Shown piece after piece: positions 1 to 9,513 of a stretch of 64,000 nt of DNA (position 1 is the first letter of the stretch; every line of letters begins with the position of its first letter). The stretch comes from Microtetraspora glauca (GTDB taxonomy: Bacteria > Actinomycetota > Actinomycetes > Streptomycetales > Streptomycetaceae), in assembly GCA_000721275.1 (NCBI GenBank), contig JOFO01000035.1, forward strand, positions 1-64,000. The letters are read 5' to 3'. Below the pieces are notes generated by a model that worked only from the letters and a program-made list of their open reading frames with translations, was not told where the DNA came from and did no database searches. Made by a program: the position numbers and the translations under genes.

Positions 1-1
1 C

Positions 2-97
2 GAGCACCCCAGACCGTTCGTCTGGACGAAGACCGCCGACGAGATCCTCGACAAAGTCGCCGCCTACTGCCGACGAATCTCTGACTCAGATCACTAG
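2..97 (+). CDS. IS630-family transposase, C-terminal fragment (5' part outside window)
   Basis: The first bases read in frame to a TAG stop and give about 31 residues including PRPFVWTKTADEILDKV and a tail RRISDSDH. This is the usual C-terminal end of Streptomyces IS630/Tc1-mariner-type transposases, just past the third acidic residue of the DDE domain. The catalytic part lies upstream of the window, so whether the gene is intact cannot be judged. Its stop codon lies inside the CTAG that begins the palindromic element at 94-305, so the two appear physically linked. The family call rests on recognising a short tail only. Confidence 0.7.
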   Translation, partial: EHPRPFVWTKTADEILDKVAAYCRRISDSDH

Positions 98-305
98 GCC
101 GTCTCTTCCGGATCAGGCCGGATCAGGGAGCGGCGTCTGGTGCGTGCGATCGCAAGGCGGAGGAGGGAGTCCATGCGGTGGGGGCACCTCCCAGCGGTAG
201 CTGGGGGACATCGGCGACCGACGACAACGCGGCTGGGGGTGCCCCCTCTGGGGGAGCGCGTGCCAGGCGTCGCGAGCCCGGCATGATCCGGAAGCGATGG
301 CCTAG
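94..305. mobile_element. palindromic MITE-like element at the transposase stop codon
   Basis: Positions 94-119 and 280-305 form a 26-bp inverted repeat with 23 matches, and both ends are CTAG (CTAGGCC...GGCCTAG). Inner arms continue: TGGGGGCACCTCCCAGC at 179-195 faces GCTGGGGGTGCCCCC at 232-246, so most of the 212 bp can fold on itself. It has no coding capacity. Ends at a TA duplication fit IS630/mariner-type miniature elements. Removing it while keeping one TA would still leave a TAG stop for the neighbouring transposase. Blocks such as the GGGGGCACCTCCCAGC arm recur in Streptomyces genomes from memory; copy number here is unknown. Confidence 0.6.
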
Positions 306-465
306 GCTGGGCGCACGCGCGGCGACTGGCGTACGGGGAACCGACCCCGGGGGAGCCGCGCGCGCTCCACCACACGAGGTGCCGCTCGCCTGGGCATCAC
401 GGGACCGCCCCGCGTCCCGTGCGGCACCCGCCCCGGGACGTTCCGACGTACTCCCGGAGGAACAC
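306..465. other. glyA leader region, no gene seen
   Basis: This 160-bp stretch between the palindromic element and glyA has no convincing ORF. It contains a short perfect hairpin, CACGGGAC at 398-405 pairing with GTCCCGTG at 414-421. I looked for a glycine-riboswitch-like architecture and see none. A ribosome-binding GGAGG lies at 456-460. Confidence 0.5.
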
Positions 466-1755
466 GTGACCCCGTCCCCGCAGCCGCACCCGCAGACCGC
501 CGGCCACCCCGCCCTCGCCGCGGCCGACCCCGAGCTCGCCGCCCTCGTCGGCGCCGAGGAGCGGCTCCAGGCCGACACGCTCCGCCTCATCCCGAGCGAG
601 AACTACGTCTCCGCCGCCGTCCTCGAAGCCTCCGGCACCGTCCTCCAGAACAAGTACAGCGAGGGCTACCCCGGCCGCCGCTACTACGAGGGCCAGCAGG
701 TCGTCGACCAGGTCGAGACCCTGGCCGTCGAGCGCGCCAAGGCCCTCTTCGGCGTCGACCACGCCAACGTCCAGCCCTACTCCGGCTCCCCGGCCAACCT
801 CGCCGTCTACCTCGCCTTCGCGAAGCCCGGCGACACCGTCATGGGCATGGCGCTGCCCATGGGCGGCCACCTCACGCACGGCTGGGGCGTCTCCGCCACC
901 GGCTCCTGGTTCCGCGGCGTGCAGTACGGCGTCCGCCCGGAGACCGGCCGCGTCGACTACGACCAGGTCCGCGACCTCGCCCTCGCCGAACGCCCCAAGA
1001 TCCTCTTCTGCGGCGGCACCGCCCTTCCCCGCACCCTCGACTTCGCCGCCTTCGGCGAGATCGCCCGCGAGGCGGGCGCGGTCCTCGTCGCCGACATCGC
1101 CCACATCGCCGGCCTGATCGCCGGCGGCGCCCACCCCTCCCCGGCGGGCCACGCCGACGTGATCTCCACGACCACCCACAAGACCCTCCGCGGCCCGCGC
1201 GGCGCCATGCTGATGTGCACCGAGGCGCACGCCAAGGCCCTCGACAGGGCCGTCTTCCCCGGCCTCCAGGGCGGCCCGCACAACCAGACCACCGCCGCCA
1301 TCGCCGTCGCCCTCCGCGAGGCCGCCCAGCCCTCCTTCCGGACCTACGCCCACGCCGTCGTCGCCAACGCCGCGGCCCTCGCCGACGCCCTGCTCGCCCG
1401 CGGCTTCGACCTGGTCTCCGGCGGCACCGACAACCACCTGATCCTCATCGACCTCACCTCCCGGCAGGTCCCCGGCAAGACCGCCGCCAAGGCCCTCGAC
1501 CGGGCGGGCATCGTCGTCAACTACAACACCGTCCCCTTCGACCCCCGGAAGCCCTTCGACCCCTCCGGCATCCGCATCGGCACCCCGTCCCTCACCTCCC
1601 GGGGCCTCACTCCGGCCCACATGGACCAGGTCGCCGACTGGATCGACCGCGCCGTCACCGCGGCCGCCGCCGGGGACGAGCCCGCCCTCGCGACGATCCG
1701 CGCCGAGGTCGCCGACCTGATGGCCGCCCACCCGGCCCCTGGCCTCCCCGCCTAG
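466..1755 (+). CDS. glyA: serine hydroxymethyltransferase
   Basis: PLP enzyme that interconverts serine plus tetrahydrofolate with glycine plus methylene-tetrahydrofolate in the cytoplasm, the main source of one-carbon units. The protein is 429 residues from a GTG start, a normal length for the family. It shows the LRLIPSENY N-terminal signature, the NKYSEGYPGRRYYEG block, and the PLP lysine in TTTHKTLRGPRGA at about residue 239. The start is set by GGAGG six bases upstream; the frame stays open further 5' but has no ribosome site there. Streptomyces often carry two glyA copies, and this one, beside trpS, matches the position of glyA2 in S. coelicolor. It converges with the sigma/anti-sigma pair, leaving only 10 bp between stops. 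Confidence 0.96.
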   Translation: MTPSPQPHPQTAGHPALAAADPELAALVGAEERLQADTLRLIPSENYVSAAVLEASGTVLQNKYSEGYPGRRYYEGQQVVDQVETLAVERAKALFGVDHANVQPYSGSPANLAVYLAFAKPGDTVMGMALPMGGHLTHGWGVSATGSWFRGVQYGVRPETGRVDYDQVRDLALAERPKILFCGGTALPRTLDFAAFGEIAREAGAVLVADIAHIAGLIAGGAHPSPAGHADVISTTTHKTLRGPRGAMLMCTEAHAKALDRAVFPGLQGGPHNQTTAAIAVALREAAQPSFRTYAHAVVANAAALADALLARGFDLVSGGTDNHLILIDLTSRQVPGKTAAKALDRAGIVVNYNTVPFDPRKPFDPSGIRIGTPSLTSRGLTPAHMDQVADWIDRAVTAAAAGDEPALATIRAEVADLMAAHPAPGLPA

Positions 1756-1765
1756 CCCTGGAGCC

Positions 1766-2555
1766 CTACCGGACGGAGGCCGCGACCCGCAGCGCCTCCG
1801 TCCGGTCCGGTATCCCCTCCAGCCGCAGCGTCAGACCGGACGACGGCCGCACCCACAGCAGGGTCGGCCCCGCCGCCCGCACCTCCCGGCTCCACCGCCC
1901 GGCGTCCGACACCAGCGGGAACGTCAGCCGGTGCGGCTCCGCGAACCAGTACGCCGCCGTCCCGTCCGCGAGCACCACCGGCTCCGGCTGCACCCGTATC
2001 TCCTTGACGAAGCCCGGGTCCAGCTCGCCCGGGAACTCGTCCAGCCGCACCACCGCCCCCTCCTCCGTCCGCCAGCAGACGCCCACCACCGCGCGCGGCG
2101 CCCGCCCCGTCACCGACGTCACCGCCCCGGCCACCCCCTCCGGCAGCAGCGGCGCGAACCCGGCCGCCCGGGCCGCCTCCGCCGCCTGCACCGGATCCGG
2201 GCACCCCGGGACCTTCGCCGGAGCCACCGGCGGCGCCCCTGGCGCGTACTCCACCGCGACCCCGCCGACACCCAGCCACTCCACCACCGCCGCCCGCACC
2301 GGCGGCGTCAGCACCGCCACCACCAGCACCCCGGACAGCGCCGCGAGCAGCGCCCGCCACCGCCGCCGCAGCCACCCCCACCGCTCCGCCTCCGGCTCCC
2401 GCTCCACCACCGGCACCGGCACCGGGACCGGCGCGTGCTCGGCGAGGAGCTGGGCCAGCACCCGCTCCGCCATCGACTCCCCGTCCACGTCCGGCACCCG
2501 CAGCGACCGCCCGAGCTCCCGCAGCTCCTCCGGCAGCCCCCCGGCACCCTCGTCC

Positions 2556-2572
<17 letters not shown>
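1766..2572 (-). CDS. single-pass membrane protein, probable partner of the upstream ECF sigma factor
   Basis: 268-residue protein whose first 17 bp overlap the end of the ECF sigma gene, so the two are translationally coupled. Residues 1-65 are cytoplasmic-type and end in a run of alternating V and P. One membrane segment lies near residues 72-95 (LLAALSGVLVVAVLTPPV). The rest is an extracytoplasmic domain of about 170 residues rich in V, P and G. The arrangement (short cytoplasmic part, one TM, external domain, coupled to a sigma factor) suggests an anti-sigma factor. I do not see a clear zinc anti-sigma HxxxCxxC motif in the cytoplasmic part, so the mode of sigma binding is unknown. Confidence 0.75.
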
Positions 2573-4237
<1,665 letters not shown>

Positions 4238-4326
4238 CGCCGGCCCTGGCGGAAGCACCCGCGAAGGACCCGCGGAGCGCCGGCGAAGCACCGGCGAAGC
4301 ACGGGTCCGAGGACCCTGGCCATGAA

Positions 4327-4361
4327 GGTGGTGCAGGCCGCACACTGGCGGCTGCACCACC
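4327..4361 (+). terminator. hairpin after trpS
   Basis: GGTGGTGCAG at 4327-4336 pairs with CTGCACCACC at 4352-4361, with further GC pairing inside. It lies between the trpS stop and the next gene and is a plausible intrinsic terminator without a U-tract, common in Streptomyces. Just upstream, CGCCGGCGAAGCA-like units are repeated in tandem near 4277-4303. Confidence 0.5.
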
Positions 4362-4398
4362 GCACACCGAACCGACCCGGACGACGGAGGAGAACGAC

Positions 4399-4980
4399 GT
4401 GGGGACCGTAACGCTCGGCGTTTCGATCGCGGTCCCGGAGCCTCACGGCAGCCTGCTCCAGGAGCGGCGCGCGGGCTTCGGGGACCCCGCCGCGCACGCC
4501 ATCCCCACCCACGTCACCCTCGTCCCGCCCACCGAGGTCGACCAGGACCGGCTGCCGGAGATCGAGGCCCACCTCGCCGGCGTCGCCGCCGACAGCCTCC
4601 CCTTCGAGATCCGGCTCAGCGGCACCGGCACCTTCCGCCCGCTCTCCCCGGTGGTCTTCGTCACCCTCGCCGACGGCGCGGCCGGCTGCGACCGGCTCCA
4701 GGCCCGCCTCCGCCACGAGACCGGGCCGCTCGTCCGCGAGCTCCAGTTCCCGTACCACCCGCACGTCACCGTCGCCCACGGCATCGCCGAGGAGGCCATG
4801 GACCGGGCGTACGAGGAACTGGCCGGCTACGAGGCCGCCTGGACCTGCGCCTCCTTCGCCCTCTACGAGCAGGGCGCGGACGGCGTGTGGCGGAAGCTGT
4901 ACGACTACGAGTTCGGCAGCGGCCGGCCCGTCCCGGCCGTCCCCGCCCAGGGCGGCAGCCCGGTCCGCACGCCCTCCTGA
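4399..4980 (+). CDS. 2'-5' RNA ligase family protein (2H phosphoesterase superfamily)
   Basis: 193-residue cytoplasmic protein with two H-x-T motifs, HVTLVP near residue 36 and HVTVAH near residue 122, that form the paired catalytic site of the 2H phosphoesterases. Bacterial members act as RNA 2'-5' ligases or cyclic phosphodiesterases on 2',3'-cyclic ends; the physiological substrate here is unknown. A GTG start with GGAGG nine bases upstream is clear. The last 25 residues are a proline/serine-rich tail with no obvious function. It follows trpS in the same direction but is separated by a hairpin, and converges with the DprE2-like gene 22 bp downstream. Confidence 0.88.
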   Translation: MGTVTLGVSIAVPEPHGSLLQERRAGFGDPAAHAIPTHVTLVPPTEVDQDRLPEIEAHLAGVAADSLPFEIRLSGTGTFRPLSPVVFVTLADGAAGCDRLQARLRHETGPLVRELQFPYHPHVTVAHGIAEEAMDRAYEELAGYEAAWTCASFALYEQGADGVWRKLYDYEFGSGRPVPAVPAQGGSPVRTPS

Positions 4981-5002
4981 CCACGGGGCCGGGGCCGTAC
5001 GG

Positions 5003-5758
5003 TCACACCGGCAGCCGCCGGTGCAGCGGACGCGGCACGTGCCGCAGCGCCGACGCCACCAGCCGCAGCGGCCCCGGCACCCACACCGTCTCCGAGCGGC
5101 GCCGCAGCCCCAGCTCGATCGCGTACGCCACCGCCTCCGGAGTCGTCGCCAGCGGCGCCTCCGGACGCCCCGCCGTCCGCTCCGAGCGCACGAAACCGGG
5201 CCGCACCACCATCACGTGCACCCCCGTCCCGTGCAGCGCGTCCCCCAGCCCCTGCGCGAAGACGTCGAGGCCCGCCTTCGACGAGCCGTAGATGAAGTCG
5301 GCCCGCCGCCCCCGCTCGCCCGCCACCGACGACAGCACCACCAGCGAACCGTGCCCCTGCGCCTGGAGCGCGCCCGCGCACACCAGCGCCGCCGACACGC
5401 CGCCCGTGTAGTTGGTCTGCGCGACCCGCACCGCCGCCACCGGGTCCGACTCGTCCCGCGCCTGGTCGCCGGGCACCCCGAAGGCCAGCAGCACCAGGTC
5501 CACGTCCCCCTCCGCGAAGACCGCCCCCAGCCGCTCCGCGTGCGCGTCCGTGTCGAGCGCGTCGAACGGCACCACCCGCACCTCCGCCCCCAGCGCGCGC
5601 AGCGAACCGGCCGCCTCCGCCAGCTCGGGGGAGGGGCGGCCGGCCAGCCAGACCGTACGGGTGCGGCGGGCGATCAGCCGGCGCGCGGCGGCCAGCCCGA
5701 TCGCGGACGTGCCGCCGAGCAGCAGCAGGGACTGGGGGGCACCGAAGGCGTCCTTCAC
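5003..5758 (-). CDS. short-chain dehydrogenase, DprE2-like (decaprenylphosphoryl-2-keto-ribose reductase family)
   Basis: 251-residue Rossmann-fold reductase. The N-terminal LLLLGGTSAIGLAAARRL is a variant TGxxxGIG nucleotide-binding loop. The catalytic serine is in LVVLSSVAGERG and the YGSSK motif carries Tyr and Lys. The sequence and its partner match DprE2, which with DprE1 epimerises decaprenylphosphoryl ribose to arabinose in mycobacteria. Streptomyces lack mycobacterial arabinogalactan, so the polyprenyl-sugar product here is inferred only from homology. It lies 21 bp downstream of the DprE1-like gene in one operon. Confidence 0.82.
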   Translation of the reverse strand: MKDAFGAPQSLLLLGGTSAIGLAAARRLIARRTRTVWLAGRPSPELAEAAGSLRALGAEVRVVPFDALDTDAHAERLGAVFAEGDVDLVLLAFGVPGDQARDESDPVAAVRVAQTNYTGGVSAALVCAGALQAQGHGSLVVLSSVAGERGRRADFIYGSSKAGLDVFAQGLGDALHGTGVHVMVVRPGFVRSERTAGRPEAPLATTPEAVAYAIELGLRRRSETVWVPGPLRLVASALRHVPRPLHRRLPV

Positions 5759-5779
5759 GACGCATCACTCCTGAACGGT

Positions 5780-7036
5780 TCACAGGCCGAGACGGCGGGA
5801 CAGGTCCGAGCGGAACGCGGACCGGGGGTCGACCGCGGCCCGCAGCGCCCGGAAGGCGCCGAGCCGCGGATACAGGACGGGCAGCAGCGCGGGCCGCAGC
5901 CGGGCGTCGTCGGCGAGGCAGACCCGCCCGCCGGCCGCCGCCACCCGCGCGTCGAGGACGTCGAGGAACCGCCCGAGCCCCGGCGCCCCGACGGGCACGT
6001 CGAGCCCCAGGCACCAGCCGCGCACCGGGAACGCCAGCGGCCCCGCCCCCTCCTCGCGGACCCGCTCCACGCGCGCGTGCCGGGCGCCGCGCGCGGGGGA
6101 GCGCCGCCCGGCCAGCAGCGCCAGCAGCCCGCGCAGCTCCTCCTCGCGCCCCTCGGGCAGGGCGCACCGGTACCGCACGAACGCCGCCCGCCCGACGAGA
6201 CCGGACACCGGGCCGCCCGCCACGCGCGCGCGTGCCAGCCCCGGAAGGGGCCGCAGACCGCCCGTCCACGGCCCCGGGACGGCCGGGAGGGCCGGGAGGG
6301 CCAGCGGCGCGCGGCGGGCCCGGTGGCCCCGGGGGAGCGCGGCGTACGGGACCGGCGCGGCGGTCGTCAGGACGGCGCGGCCCCGCCCGCTCAGCTCCAC
6401 CCGGGCCCGCGCGTACGGCTCCCGGGGCGCGCCGCCGCCCGTCCAGTGCGCGAGCAGCGCGTCCACGTCCCGGAAACGGGCGGTCCGTTCCCGCAGGTAC
6501 GCCGTCTCGACCGGCCGCGCCTCCAGCGTCGCCGACAGCACCACCCCGGTCAGGCCCAGTCCGCCGACGGTCGCGTCGAAGAGCGGTTCGCCGCGCCGTA
6601 CCGTCCTCGACTCCCCGTCGGCGCCCAGCAGTTCGAGCGCGACGACCCCGGCCCCGTACCCGGAGGCGATCGCCCCGCCGACCGTCCACGGGCCGCCGCC
6701 GGCCCGGGGGTGGAGGCCCAGCGGCAGCAACGCCCGGGCCACCGCGCCCAGTTCCGTACCGCCCTCGCAGACCACCAGCCCCGCCGCCGCGTCCAGGCCG
6801 CGGATCCGGTCCAGCGCGGCCAGCTCCAGCACGGTCCCGCCCGCGTTCTGCGCCGCGTCCCCGCCGGACCGCCCCCGGCCCCGGGCCACCGCGCCGCGCG
6901 GCCCCCGCCGCAGGACGGCTCCGGCGGCCTCGGCGGCGGAGCGGGGCCGGGCCAGCAGCGCGAGCGACGGCGCGGTGCGCCCGGCGCCCGTGAGGGGCAC
7001 GAAGTCGTCGTCCAGGACGAGGGGTTCGACAGCCAT
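5780..7036 (-). CDS. FAD-linked oxidoreductase, divergent DprE1-like
   Basis: 418-residue flavoprotein of the FAD-binding-4/ALO type, resembling the oxidase half of the DprE1/DprE2 epimerase. Visible blocks are GRGRSGGDAAQNAGG (FAD loop), GPWTVGGAIASGYG, LGADGESRTV, and the C-terminal YPRLG...VDPRSAFRSDLSRRLGL typical of DprE1. Compared with mycobacterial DprE1 from memory, the HGKNHH-type loop after TVGGAI is missing, the benzothiazinone-reactive Cys is replaced (WCLGLDVP where I expect WNICVDFP), and the active-site Lys near the C-terminus aligns with Asp (LADDAR). The gene may therefore encode a changed or weakened enzyme. The start is ATG with a -10 TACGGT exactly seven bases upstream, so leaderless. 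Confidence 0.8.
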   Translation of the reverse strand: MAVEPLVLDDDFVPLTGAGRTAPSLALLARPRSAAEAAGAVLRRGPRGAVARGRGRSGGDAAQNAGGTVLELAALDRIRGLDAAAGLVVCEGGTELGAVARALLPLGLHPRAGGGPWTVGGAIASGYGAGVVALELLGADGESRTVRRGEPLFDATVGGLGLTGVVLSATLEARPVETAYLRERTARFRDVDALLAHWTGGGAPREPYARARVELSGRGRAVLTTAAPVPYAALPRGHRARRAPLALPALPAVPGPWTGGLRPLPGLARARVAGGPVSGLVGRAAFVRYRCALPEGREEELRGLLALLAGRRSPARGARHARVERVREEGAGPLAFPVRGWCLGLDVPVGAPGLGRFLDVLDARVAAAGGRVCLADDARLRPALLPVLYPRLGAFRALRAAVDPRSAFRSDLSRRLGL

Positions 7037-7043
7037 GGGAGCG

Positions 7044-7049
7044 ACCGTA
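7044..7049 (-). promoter_or_regulatory. -10 element of the DprE1-like gene (leaderless)
   Basis: TACGGT on the minus strand ends seven bases before the ATG at 7036, placing the start site at the initiation codon. No ribosome-binding sequence is present upstream, which supports leaderless translation. The -35 region is weak. Confidence 0.5.
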
Positions 7050-7141
7050 TCGCCGCCTCTGTCGCTTATGTCGGAATTGCAGTCCTCCGGCGCGCGGTGT
7101 CGGTCCCCGCCCGCCGCCCGGCCCGGAGGGATGCTCGAACC

Positions 7142-8167
7142 ATGGACTGGCTGACCAAGATCCCCCTCATCGGCCCCTGGGTCGCCCGGCTCATGAAGAC
7201 CCACGCCTGGCGCTCCTACGAGCGGCTCGACGAAGTGCACTGGACCCGGCTCGCCGCCGCCCTCACCTTCCTCTCCTTCCTCGCCCTCTTCCCCCTCATC
7301 ACCGTCGCCGCCGCGATCGGCGCCGCGCTCCTCACCGACGACCAGCTCCACACCATCGAGCAGAAGCTCTCCGACCAGGTCCCCGGCATCTCCGACCAGC
7401 TCGACATCGGCAGCCTCGTCGCCAACGCCGGCACCGTCGGCCTCGTCGCCGGCGCCCTGCTGCTCCTCACCGGCATCGGCTGGATCGGCTCGATGCGCGA
7501 CTGCCTCCGCGCCGTCTGGGGCCTCGACGACGTCGACGAGGGCAACCCCGTGGTCCGCAAGGGCAAGGACGCCGTCGTCCTCGTCGGCCTCGGCGGCGTC
7601 GCCCTCTGCTCCCTCGCCGCCTCCTGGCTCGGCTCCACCGCCGTCGGCTGGAGCGCCGACCGTCTCGGCATCTCCGGCGGCGGCGCCGGCGGCGTCCTGC
7701 TCCAGGGCGCGGCCGTGCTCGTCGCGACGGCCGCCGACTTCCTGATCCTGCTCTACGTCCTCAAGCCGCTGCCCGGCGTCGACCCGCCCCGCCACCGGCT
7801 CGTCGTCGCCGCGCTGATCGCCGCGGCCGGCTTCGAACTCCTGAAACTGCTCCTCGGCGGCTACATGCGGGAGGTCGCGGCGAAGTCGATGTACGGGGCC
7901 TTCGGCGTGCCGGTGGCCCTGCTCCTGTGGATCAACTTCACCGCGAAACTCCTGCTGTTCTGCTCCGCGTGGACGGCCGTGGGCTCGATCGCCCCCGCCG
8001 CTACGACGAAACGCCCGTCCCCGTCTTCGGATCCGTCTCCGGACCCGTCCCCGTCTTCGGATCCGTCTCCGGACCCGTCCCCGTCCCCGGATCCGTCCCC
8101 GTCCCCGTCCCCGTCTCCGGACCGCGACCGGGAGCCCCGGCGCCCGAACGCGGCCAGCGACGGTTGA
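7142..8167 (+). CDS. YihY/BrkB-family inner membrane protein with repeat tail
   Basis: 341-residue polytopic membrane protein. The YihY/BrkB signature appears as LAAALTFLSFLALFPLITVAAAIGAA near residues 36-61, followed by about five more membrane segments and the closing LWINFTAKLLLFCSAWTAVG block. Function in this family (once called ribonuclease BN) remains unsettled; a role in envelope or transport is usual inference. The last 55 residues are a low-complexity tail of SPDPSPSS-type repeats. This tail is encoded by 30-bp tandem repeats and overlaps the convergent carboxypeptidase gene by 167 bp, so both proteins end in repeats read from the same DNA. Confidence 0.9.
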   Translation: MDWLTKIPLIGPWVARLMKTHAWRSYERLDEVHWTRLAAALTFLSFLALFPLITVAAAIGAALLTDDQLHTIEQKLSDQVPGISDQLDIGSLVANAGTVGLVAGALLLLTGIGWIGSMRDCLRAVWGLDDVDEGNPVVRKGKDAVVLVGLGGVALCSLAASWLGSTAVGWSADRLGISGGGAGGVLLQGAAVLVATAADFLILLYVLKPLPGVDPPRHRLVVAALIAAAGFELLKLLLGGYMREVAAKSMYGAFGVPVALLLWINFTAKLLLFCSAWTAVGSIAPAATTKRPSPSSDPSPDPSPSSDPSPDPSPSPDPSPSPSPSPDRDREPRRPNAASDG

Positions 8168-9404
8168 CCAGGAGCACCGCCCCCGCGACCAGCACCAGCA
8201 CCCCGCCCGTGATCGCGAGCGCGATCCCGACCCCGCCCGAGCCCTTCCCGGACGCGGACGCGGCCACCGCGGGCCCGCCCGTCTCCGGCGCCTCCGTGCC
8301 CGGCGCCGGCGCGCCCGACTCCGTCCCGCTCACCGGCCGCGCCGACGGCCGCGCGCTCTTCGGCGGCACCAGCTCACCCACCGGCGTCACCTTCCCGGAC
8401 GCCGCGAACCCCCAGTCCAGCAGCCGCGCGGCCTCCTTGTAGACCGCGTGCTGCTCGTTCGACGACGGGTTCATCACCGTCACCAGCAGCACCCGCCCGT
8501 TCCGCTCGGCGACCCCGGTGAAGGTCGCGCCCGCGTGCGTCGTGTTGCCGTTCTTCACACCCGCGATGCCCGGGTACGGGGCGATGCCGAAGTCACCGGT
8601 CAGCAGCCGGTTGGTGTTCTGGATCTCGAAGGTCTCGCGCTTCTTGCCCGGCTTCGCCTCGCCCGGGAAGGCGGCGCGCGGGGTCTTCGCGTACTCCCGG
8701 AACTCCGCCTTCTGCATCCCGCTGCGGGCGATCAGCGTCAGGTCGTACGCCGACGACACCTGCCCCGGGGCGTCGTAGCCGTCCGGCGACTTCACGTGCG
8801 TGTCCAGCGCCTGCAGCTCGGCCGCCCGCGCGTTCATCTCCGCCACGGTCTTCGCCATGCCCTGGTTCATCTGCGTCAGGACCCGCACCGCGTCGTTCCC
8901 CGACCGCAGGAACACCCCCAGCCACAGGTCCCGGACCGTGTAGGTCTGCTTCTCCTTTATCCCGACGAGGCTGGACCCCTCCCCGAGCCCCGCCAGGTCC
9001 TGCGCGGTGACCAGGTGCGTCTGCTTCTTGTCCGTGAACTTCGGCAGCAGCGTGTCCGCGAACAGCATCTTCAGCGTCGACGCCGGCGCGAGCCGCCAGT
9101 GCGCGTTGTGCGAGGCCAGCACGGCGCCGCTCTCCGCGTCCGCGACGATCCACGACCGCGCCGACAGCTCCTTCGGCAGCACCGGCGCCCCGGCCCCCAG
9201 CTTCACCTGCGTCCCCGGCAGCCCGAGCAGCGCCCCGCCCACCGACGACATGTTCGCCGGCGGCTTCGGCTGCGGGGAGGCCGTGGGACTCTTCGAACCC
9301 CCCGGTTTCACCGGCTCGTCCGCGTGAGCGGTCCCGGCGGCGAACGCGAGCGGAAGCAACAGCGCGGCGGCGACCGCGGCGGCGGTCCTCTTCGAAGCAG
9401 ACAC
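8001..9404 (-). CDS. D-alanyl-D-alanine carboxypeptidase (peptidase S11)
   Basis: 467-residue secreted, membrane-anchored penicillin-binding protein that trims the terminal D-Ala of peptidoglycan stem peptides. A signal peptide spans residues 1-28 (LLLPLAFAAGTAHA). The active-site SxxK is S109-TLK, SGN follows (LRSGNDAV), and the KTG box is KNG (GVKNGNTTHAG). A membrane segment lies near the C-terminus (GIALAITGGVLVLVAGAVLLV), followed by a TGTGPETDPK repeat tail encoded antisense to the neighbour's tail. Start is GTG with -35 TTCGGT, 17 bp and -10 TACGTT seven bases upstream, so leaderless; upstream in-frame starts have no signal peptide directly after them. Confidence 0.92.
   Translation of the reverse strand: MSASKRTAAAVAAALLLPLAFAAGTAHADEPVKPGGSKSPTASPQPKPPANMSSVGGALLGLPGTQVKLGAGAPVLPKELSARSWIVADAESGAVLASHNAHWRLAPASTLKMLFADTLLPKFTDKKQTHLVTAQDLAGLGEGSSLVGIKEKQTYTVRDLWLGVFLRSGNDAVRVLTQMNQGMAKTVAEMNARAAELQALDTHVKSPDGYDAPGQVSSAYDLTLIARSGMQKAEFREYAKTPRAAFPGEAKPGKKRETFEIQNTNRLLTGDFGIAPYPGIAGVKNGNTTHAGATFTGVAERNGRVLLVTVMNPSSNEQHAVYKEAARLLDWGFAASGKVTPVGELVPPKSARPSARPVSGTESGAPAPGTEAPETGGPAVAASASGKGSGGVGIALAITGGVLVLVAGAVLLVNRRWPRSGAGAPGRGPETGTGTGTDPGTGTGPETDPKTGTGPETDPKTGTGVSS
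8017..8106. repeat. 30-bp tandem repeat coding on both strands
   Basis: Two identical 30-bp units at 8017-8046 and 8047-8076, each containing GTCTTCGGATCCGTCTCC, are followed by a degenerate third unit and further CCCCGT runs to about 8126. The plus strand encodes the SPDPSPSS tail of the YihY-type protein, and the minus strand the TGTGPETDPK tail of the carboxypeptidase. Both frames stay open throughout. Confidence 0.85.
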
Positions 9405-9411
9405 GACCGAG

Positions 9412-9440
9412 AACGTACAGGCACACCCCCGTGAACCGAA
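9412..9440 (-). promoter_or_regulatory. promoter of the D,D-carboxypeptidase gene
   Basis: On the minus strand TTCGGT (9440-9435), 17 bp and TACGTT (9417-9412) form a sigma-70-type promoter. Its start point falls on the GTG at 9404. No Shine-Dalgarno sequence is present. Confidence 0.5.
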
Positions 9441-9513
9441 CCCCGCGGTCCCCCCGCCCCGCCCTCCGCCACCCGGACGCTGCCGCCCGCCCCCGGACGG
9501 CGATACTGAGGCC

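Noticed and set aside
306..465. Glycine or other riboswitch before glyA
   Set aside because: Only one short hairpin is visible; conserved aptamer cores were not recognised and the upstream part is the palindromic element.
397..1731. Long open frame antisense to glyA (444 codons)
   Set aside because: It is a shadow of GC-rich third codon positions: strongly Gly/Val/Asp-biased product, no ribosome site, and it covers a fully recognised enzyme.
8017..8126. Regular repeats that could be a CRISPR array
   Set aside because: The 30-bp units are directly adjacent with no unique spacers, lie inside two coding frames, and no cas genes are nearby.
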